64,000 nucleotides of DNA from Gemmatimonadota bacterium. GTDB lineage: Bacteria > JAAXHH01. Below, one piece after another: positions 59,851-64,000 of the stretch; position 1 is the stretch's first letter, and each line of letters begins with the position of its first letter. The notes under the pieces were generated by a model. It was not told the origin of the DNA. It did no database searches and saw only the letters and a list, made by a program, of their open reading frames with translations. The translations under genes and the position numbers were made by a program. The stretch spans positions 541,911 to 605,910 of the forward strand of contig VXMB01000009.1 of NCBI GenBank assembly GCA_009841265.1, written 5' to 3'.

Positions 59851-60288
59851 ATGAAACCACCCGTACTTTACCACGGCAGCCAGGACAAAACCGCTCGGCT
59901 GGAACCCAGGCCCGCGGGAGGCGTGGGACCGGACGGGGATCAACTGACCGCGGTCTATGCCACCCACCTGAAGAACATCGCCATTGCCTTCTCGCTGCCC
60001 ATCAGGCCGATCGGAGAAGGCTGCAGTTTCGGCATAGATCTCGGGATAGAACGTCCTGAGGACCTGAACGAAGCCATTGAGCCTCGTATCGACCTCGAAG
60101 TCGGCTCGCTCGACCTGGACCGACCAGGTTACGTATATGTCCTCCCGTCTGACACCTTCGAACCGGTCGATCCGTGGCAATGGGCTTCCAGTGAACCAGT
60201 CGAGCCGGTTGATGTTATCCTGATCGATCCGAAACGCTACGCCCACTGGATTCGCGACAGGAGACGGCCGGGTTCCGCGTCACCATAA
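59851..60288 (+). CDS. Uncharacterised protein, possibly ADP-ribosyltransferase-like (145 aa)
   Basis: Begins LYHGSQDKTARLEPRPAGGVGPDGDQLTAVYATHLKNIAIAFSL, where LYHGS followed by an AT-x(6)-A pattern resembles the H-[ST] and Y regions of ADP-ribosyltransferase-like folds. GYVYVLPSDTFEPVDP follows. The last catalytic residue of such folds is not evident. No signal or membrane segment. GGGAGGAG precedes the ATG. It could equally be an unrelated small beta-protein; no neighbour explains it. Confidence 0.6.
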   Translation: MKPPVLYHGSQDKTARLEPRPAGGVGPDGDQLTAVYATHLKNIAIAFSLPIRPIGEGCSFGIDLGIERPEDLNEAIEPRIDLEVGSLDLDRPGYVYVLPSDTFEPVDPWQWASSEPVEPVDVILIDPKRYAHWIRDRRRPGSASP

Positions 60289-60300
60289 CCGTATCCCAAT

Positions 60301-60326
60301 AAAAAACCCACATGAATCATGCGGGT
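60301..60326 (-). terminator. Rho-independent terminator of tRNA-Leu
   Basis: Reading leftward, ACCCGCATG pairs with CATGTGGGT (one G-U pair) around a short loop (60306-60326) and is followed by a run of six T (60306-60301). It starts 14 bases after the tRNA end and closes that transcript. Confidence 0.85.
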
Positions 60327-60339
60327 CCACCGACCTGAA

Positions 60340-60423
60340 TGCCGAAGGAGAGATTCGAACTCTCACGGGCGAAAGCCCACTGCGCCCTGAACACAGCGTG
60401 TCTACCAGTTCCACCACTTCGGC
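60340..60423 (-). tRNA. tRNA-Leu (anticodon CAG)
   Basis: The 84-base cloverleaf has acceptor stem GCCGAAG/CTTCGGC with discriminator A, D arm GTGGAACTGGTAGACAC, anticodon stem CTGTG/CGCAG with loop TTCAGGG (anticodon CAG), a long class II variable arm (GTGGGCTTTCGCCCGTGAG region) and T arm GAGTTCGAATC. CCA is not encoded. It reads the CUG codon. Preceded by a consensus promoter and followed by a terminator, so it is a single-gene unit. Confidence 0.96.
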
Positions 60424-60435
60424 ATCACATACCAT

Positions 60436-60464
60436 TTGTCTTAAAACCGCACACGTAATATATT
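60436..60464 (+). promoter_or_regulatory. Promoter of the smpB operon
   Basis: TTGTCT (60436-60441), 17 bp, TATATT (60459-60464). Start predicted near 60471, about 64 bases before smpB. Confidence 0.6.
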
Positions 60465-60485
60465 TCGGTAGCCGCCGATTGTCAA
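60457..60485 (-). promoter_or_regulatory. Promoter of tRNA-Leu
   Basis: Leftward TTGACA (60485-60480), 17 bp, TATATT (60462-60457). Start predicted near 60450, about 27 bases before the mature tRNA. The -10 overlaps that of the smpB promoter in the palindrome AATATATT (60457-60464). Confidence 0.8.
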
Positions 60486-60534
60486 GCAGGGCGGGCAGCG
60501 AAAGCCGGATAAACTATGCCGATTCGAGGCAGAT

Positions 60535-61032
60535 ATGGCCAGCGCATCAGATCGTCACATCGCCGAGCCCAACGGGGCCGATGGCATCAAGGTCATCGTA
60601 ACCAACCGGAAGGCGCGCCACGACTACCATTTCCTGGAGACCTGGGAGGCGGGGATCGTCCTGACCGGCACGGAAGTGAAGTCGCTGCGGGCGGGAAAGA
60701 TCAACCTGACCGACAGCTACGCCGCGGTCGATAACGGCGAGATTTACCTGTACAACGTCCACGTCTCGCGGTACGAGCAGGGAAGCACCTTCAACCACGA
60801 ACCGAACCGCCGGCGCAAGCTGCTTCTGCATCGCTCGGAAATCCGCAAGCTGATCGGCCGGGTCGTGGAGAAGGGACTCACCCTGATTCCCACAAGGGTC
60901 TATTTCAAACGGGGACGCGCCAAGGTGGAGATCGCCCTGGCCAAGGGCAAGAGGGACTACGATCGCAGACGGACCATCATGGAACGGGACGCCCAGCGGG
61001 ACATGGAACGTACGTTGAAGGGGCGTCCATGA
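60535..61032 (+). CDS. smpB: SsrA-binding protein SmpB (165 aa)
   Basis: Trans-translation partner of tmRNA, which frees stalled ribosomes. Family hallmarks: [106 protein letters not shown], and the basic C-terminal tail [18 protein letters not shown] that lines the mRNA channel. The usual length is about 155-165. No ssrA gene is visible in the window. First of four genes with ATGA-type overlaps (61029, 61583, 62523). Confidence 0.95.
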   Translation: MASASDRHIAEPNGADGIKVIVTNRKARHDYHFLETWEAGIVLTGTEVKSLRAGKINLTDSYAAVDNGEIYLYNVHVSRYEQGSTFNHEPNRRRKLLLHRSEIRKLIGRVVEKGLTLIPTRVYFKRGRAKVEIALAKGKRDYDRRRTIMERDAQRDMERTLKGRP

Positions 61033-61586
61033 CGGAGCGAACGCGGAAGACACCAGGCAGACTGCTCTCCATCATCGGTCTGGCCTGGGGCTTTTCCTTT
61101 ATTTGTGCGGTCCTGCTTTACGCCATCGTCAGGCTGTTTTCCGTCTCGGTCGACGCGTACATCAACTTCCCGTTCTACTGGTACCACTGGGTGGCGTTGG
61201 CCGCCGTGGTGGTGTTCATGGCCCATTCGGAGGGGTACCAGGGTTTTCAGCGGAACTTTTCTCCTCGAGTCGTCGCCCGGGCCTGGTACCTCTATCATCA
61301 TCCGCGTCCCGTGCTGATCGCGCTGGCGCCGCTGTTCCTCGCCGGCTACATACACATTAACCCGGGCCGCCGGAAAAACATCCTGGCACTGACCATCGGG
61401 ATCGTGATCCTGATCTTCCTGATCCGGTACCTGCCCCAGCCCTGGCGCGGCATCGTCGACGCGGGCGTGGTCGTGGGACTCACTTGGGGGCTGGTCTCCA
61501 TGGCCGTCTACGGCATCCGGATGCTGGGATCGCGCCCCTTCGCCTACTCTCCCGAAATCCCAGGGGAAAGCGAGGTGACACAATGA
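61029..61586 (+). CDS. Uncharacterised membrane protein (185 aa)
   Basis: Four hydrophobic segments (about residues 13-36, 52-66, 93-108, 118-135, and weakly 142-163). Basic N-terminus, so the first helix goes in-to-out. I do not recognise the family. The start overlaps the stop of smpB (ATGA) and its own stop overlaps the lipoprotein gene, so it is translated in a coupled series. It ends [13 protein letters not shown] role in the envelope together with the lipoprotein is possible but not shown. Confidence 0.72.
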   Translation: MTERTRKTPGRLLSIIGLAWGFSFICAVLLYAIVRLFSVSVDAYINFPFYWYHWVALAAVVVFMAHSEGYQGFQRNFSPRVVARAWYLYHHPRPVLIALAPLFLAGYIHINPGRRKNILALTIGIVILIFLIRYLPQPWRGIVDAGVVVGLTWGLVSMAVYGIRMLGSRPFAYSPEIPGESEVTQ

Positions 61587-62530
61587 AACGGAACCTGTTG
61601 AGACTGCTGGTTGGCGTGATGGCCGCGCTGTGCGTGTTTATCGGACTGACCAGCGGATGTGGACTGGTCGGGGACGGCACGGACACCGACCGGGACAGAC
61701 CGGTCACGTTCGGCGACTACTGGTACCAGGGCAAGGCGGAGATCACGAGCTATACGCTCAAGCAGGCCCGGTACGGCGAACTCCACGACGGGGACGCGGT
61801 GCTCATATTCGTCACGGAGGATTTCTCGGCGCAGAAGCAGGTCAAGCTGGACCGGCCGGAGGAGGCCGGGGACGACGCCGTCAAGGTCCTCAAGTTGAAC
61901 GCCCTGCGCGAGTTCAATACGGGGGTGTATCCCTATACGGTCATGACGTCGGCTTTCACCCCGGTGTACCGGGACCTCCATCCGAAGACGCTGAAGATCA
62001 CGACGTCCGTACAGGAATGGTGCGGCCACGCCTTCGTCCAGCTGAACCTGCAGGACGACCGGTACCGCGTGCACCAGTACTCCTATTTCGAAAGCGAAGG
62101 CGATCGGGTCGCCGAACTCGAAAACGCTATCCCCGAGGACGAGATCTGGACGACCATCCGCCTGAATCCGGACGCCCTGCCGACCGGAGAGGTATCCATG
62201 ATTCCGGGTACCCTTTACCAGCGGTTCGACCATACGGCCTGGCGGACCGTCAACGCCACCGCCATCCTGATGCCCGATGCCCGGGAGCCCGGGATCATGG
62301 TCTACAACCTGGTTTATTATCCGGATCTCAACCGGACCCTGACCATACGGTTCAAACGGGACTTCCCCCACGAGATCGAATCCTGGGAAGAGGTCGAGAT
62401 CGCGGCGGACGGAACGACGAAGGAACTCGTCACGACGGCGGTGCGCAACAAGCGGATCATGCTGGACTACTGGACCAAGAACAGCGTTATGGACGTGGGA
62501 CTGCGCGCGGAGCTTGGGCTGGATGAATGA
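61583..62530 (+). CDS. Lipoprotein of unknown function (315 aa)
   Basis: Lipoprotein signal peptide LLRLLVGVMAALCVFIGLTSGCG with the lipobox LTSGC (acylated Cys near residue 26). The mature part has a beta-rich pattern (GKAEITSYTLKQARYGELHDGDAVLIFVTEDF, TVMTSAFTPVY, CGHAFVQLNLQDDRYRVHQYSYFESEGD) and ends VMDVGLRAELGLDE. I cannot assign a family. The start overlaps the stop of the preceding gene (ATGA at 61583) and has GAGG seven bases before it. The following cupin gene starts inside it, at 62523. Confidence 0.78.
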   Translation: MKRNLLRLLVGVMAALCVFIGLTSGCGLVGDGTDTDRDRPVTFGDYWYQGKAEITSYTLKQARYGELHDGDAVLIFVTEDFSAQKQVKLDRPEEAGDDAVKVLKLNALREFNTGVYPYTVMTSAFTPVYRDLHPKTLKITTSVQEWCGHAFVQLNLQDDRYRVHQYSYFESEGDRVAELENAIPEDEIWTTIRLNPDALPTGEVSMIPGTLYQRFDHTAWRTVNATAILMPDAREPGIMVYNLVYYPDLNRTLTIRFKRDFPHEIESWEEVEIAADGTTKELVTTAVRNKRIMLDYWTKNSVMDVGLRAELGLDE

Positions 62531-62993
62531 CGACCCGAAATGGCGCGATGACGGAGTGAAAGTCATTCCCGGCGACCGCCTCGATTCGAACACGCCGCAG
62601 ACGCCGGGCATGTCGCGGGCGGCGGCGATTAACCACGCCCGGACCGGGGCAAGCAAGATCTGGGCGGGCACGGTGACGATCCACCCGAACGCGAAGACCG
62701 GCGCGCACCATCACGGCGAACTGGAAAGCGTGATCTACGTGGTGAAGGGACGGGCGAGGATGCGCTGGGGCGAGCGCCTGGAATTCGTGGCGGAAGCGGG
62801 ACCGGGCGACTTCATTTACGTGCCGCCCTTCGTGCCCCACCAGGAGATCAACGCCCGGACCGACGAACCCCTGGAATGCGTGCTGTGCAGAAGCGGCATG
62901 GATCCGGTCGTGGTCAATCTGGACATTGAACCGGTGGAGAAGCCGGAGAACGTGTACTGGGTCGATTCGATCCATCCGGATCCGAACGGCTAA
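62523..62993 (+). CDS. Cupin-domain protein (156 aa)
   Basis: Single cupin barrel: TGAHHHGELESVIYVVKGRARMRWG holds the HxHxxxE-type first motif, and GDFIYVPPFVPHQEIN holds the second motif with its His, both probable metal ligands. LECVLCRSGMDPVVVNLDIEPVEKPENVYWVDSIHP is the tail. Probably a sensor or a small-molecule dioxygenase or isomerase; the substrate is unknown. ATG 62523 overlaps the lipoprotein stop, so it is the last gene of the coupled smpB series. Confidence 0.85.
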   Translation: MNDDPKWRDDGVKVIPGDRLDSNTPQTPGMSRAAAINHARTGASKIWAGTVTIHPNAKTGAHHHGELESVIYVVKGRARMRWGERLEFVAEAGPGDFIYVPPFVPHQEINARTDEPLECVLCRSGMDPVVVNLDIEPVEKPENVYWVDSIHPDPNG

Positions 62994-63046
62994 TCTGCCC
63001 TTCGATTGGCCGCTGCCTGCGACCATCCCTTTTTAAGATATAGCGT

Positions 63047-63625
63047 ATGAACACCGCTTTGCTGCGCTGTCGGAGTTTAGGGCCAGACACTGCAGATGAT
63101 TTTGCGACGCTGCTGGTTACGCCGCCGCACGGCTGGTGTTGGTGTGTAGCGTGGGATACCCCGAGTTGGGATGGATGGCAGGATCGAAGCGAAGCAGAGA
63201 ATCAGTGTCTGCGCAGACAACTCTGGGAAGCTGGTTCATACCACGGTCGTGTCTTCTACTTTAAGAACCGGCCTATAGCCTGGTGCCGCGTGGGGCCGCT
63301 GTCGGTTTGGCCGAAGCTGTGCGCCACCTTTGAACTGAAACCTGTCGAATCCATATACGCTTTTGTTTGTTTTGGAATATTAGAAAGATATCGGGGTCAT
63401 GGCTTCATGCATCGAGCGATGGAGTTGGCGTTGGCAGATCTTGCAGCCAAAGGTGTAGAGGAAGTCGAAGGATTTCCACTCAGGCAAAGTCTGACAGACC
63501 ATCTAGACCCGGGTGAGGTCTGGATGGGGCCGGCTCGGCTGTTCACGTCTGCGGGTTTTGAGATCGTGGATACTAGAGGAGACACGCTGCATATGCGACT
63601 GACACTGGCTCCCGAACGGCTGTAA
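63047..63625 (+). CDS. GNAT-family acetyltransferase (192 aa)
   Basis: Acetyl-CoA-binding motif A is CFGILERYRGHGFMHRAMELALADLAAKGVEEVEGFP (about residues 108-144), in which RYRGHG is the R/Q-x-x-G-x-G/A type pyrophosphate loop. LFTSAGFEIVDTRGDTLHMRL is the C-terminal strand. The Trp- and Cys-rich N-terminal segment (TPPHGWCWCVAWDTPSWDGWQDRSEAENQ) is similar to that of some uncharacterised GNATs. Base composition is visibly lower in GC than the rest of the window, with AT-rich codons around 63360-63400, which suggests recent transfer. No clear ribosome-binding site. Confidence 0.82.
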   Translation: MNTALLRCRSLGPDTADDFATLLVTPPHGWCWCVAWDTPSWDGWQDRSEAENQCLRRQLWEAGSYHGRVFYFKNRPIAWCRVGPLSVWPKLCATFELKPVESIYAFVCFGILERYRGHGFMHRAMELALADLAAKGVEEVEGFPLRQSLTDHLDPGEVWMGPARLFTSAGFEIVDTRGDTLHMRLTLAPERL

Positions 63626-63686
63626 TCCCACGGGCACCGCGGTTCACCACAAGCACAGCCCAGTTGTAGCCTTCTTTATCCCGCCG

Positions 63687-64000
63687 CTACCCATCCTCCC
63701 GGTAGACCGCCTCTCTCAACCCCCTGATATAACCGACCGCGTAGAGCCGGCAAAGGGCCGAGTACCCCGGGTGGTCGTTGTCTTCGCCGGAGAGGGTCGG
63801 CACGTGGTCCGGGCGCAGCACGCCTTCAAACCCGATATCGCGGTACGCGCGCAGGCATTCCATCATGTCGGTCGGACCGTCGTCGTGGAAGGTCTCCACG
63901 TAGTTCTCCACGTCCCCACGCACATCCCGGAAATGGACGAAGAAGATTTTGCGCTGCGCGCCGAAGTGGCGGATGGCCGCGGGCTGGTCGCCGGTCATGA
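63687..64000 (-). CDS. uxuA: Mannonate dehydratase, C-terminal part (5' truncated by window edge)
   Basis: D-mannonate dehydratase converts D-mannonate to 2-keto-3-deoxy-gluconate in hexuronate use. The visible 103 or so residues hold KIFFVHFRDVRGDVENYVETFHDDGPTDMMECLRAYRDIGFEGVLRPDHVPTL, in which HFRDVRG, FHDDGPTDM and RPDHVP carry the metal and substrate residues typical of the enzyme's C-terminal half. The start of the gene lies beyond the window. It supports a hexuronate pathway in this organism. Confidence 0.92.
   Translation of the reverse strand, partial: MTGDQPAAIRHFGAQRKIFFVHFRDVRGDVENYVETFHDDGPTDMMECLRAYRDIGFEGVLRPDHVPTLSGEDNDHPGYSALCRLYAVGYIRGLREAVYREDG

Noticed and set aside
60340..60423. 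tRNA-Leu as an integration site for a mobile element
   Set aside because: No integrase gene and no repeat of the tRNA 3' end is found on either side; the flanks are ordinary genes.

Overview
This is a GC-rich, gene-dense 64 kb stretch of a bacterial chromosome carrying about 63 protein genes and one tRNA. An outer-membrane-type DUF481 protein, a Tat-exported enzyme, a lipoprotein and a MacB-type tripartite exporter point to a Gram-negative cell envelope. The mix of Gfo/Idh/MocA oxidoreductases, a phytanoyl-CoA-type dioxygenase, class V aminotransferase-fold enzymes, BNR propellers, a LamG protein and mannonate dehydratase recalls uncultured marine lineages such as Latescibacterota, Poribacteria or Gemmatimonadota-like bins. 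That placement is an inference from gene content; no rRNA is present to test it. Promoters of the classical -35/-10 type with a 17 bp spacer can be read at several intergenic sites.

Region 1 (1-36 kb) is dominated by ten ankyrin-repeat genes (602-3303, 6285-6896, 12948-13742, 14449-16158, 18258-20841, 30170-33420, 35087-35932). Nine share a capping motif of the form GDLxxxxxLLxxxPxLvN. One is fused to a truncated haemoglobin (19273-20841) and one to a complete ECF sigma factor (30170-32416). Others are translationally coupled to a START-like protein or sit in an operon with a small membrane protein. Between them lie housekeeping and repair genes: sfsA, dinB, pdxH, a ZIP metal transporter, an SDR, uvrA overlapping a family B DNA polymerase, a HhH-GPD glycosylase, and several small VOC and DinB-superfamily proteins. 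I read the ankyrin set as an expanded paralogous family whose repeat module has been joined to different input or output domains; it is the best candidate here for an undescribed regulatory system.

Region 2 (36-50 kb) looks catabolic: a phytanoyl-CoA-type dioxygenase, Gfo/Idh/MocA dehydrogenases (one lacking the usual catalytic Lys), an HpcH/HpaI aldolase, an Ldh2-type dehydrogenase, a GH43/32-like propeller, a PfkB kinase, two class V PLP enzymes (one with a Tat signal) and a double LamG protein. It also holds a methyltransferase gene (39828-40571) open from end to end except for two consecutive in-frame UGA codons, followed at a suitable distance by a SECIS-like hairpin.

Region 3 (50-64 kb) contains a 582-residue protein of unknown function, an ABC/FtsX/HlyD export operon, an alpha/beta hydrolase, an MFS transporter, a short pyrophosphatase, a Na+/Ca2+-type exchanger, tRNA-Leu(CAG) and a four-gene smpB operon. 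tRNA-Leu and smpB diverge from promoters that appear to share one palindromic -10 element. A GNAT protein of visibly lower GC and the C-terminal end of mannonate dehydratase (uxuA) close the window.
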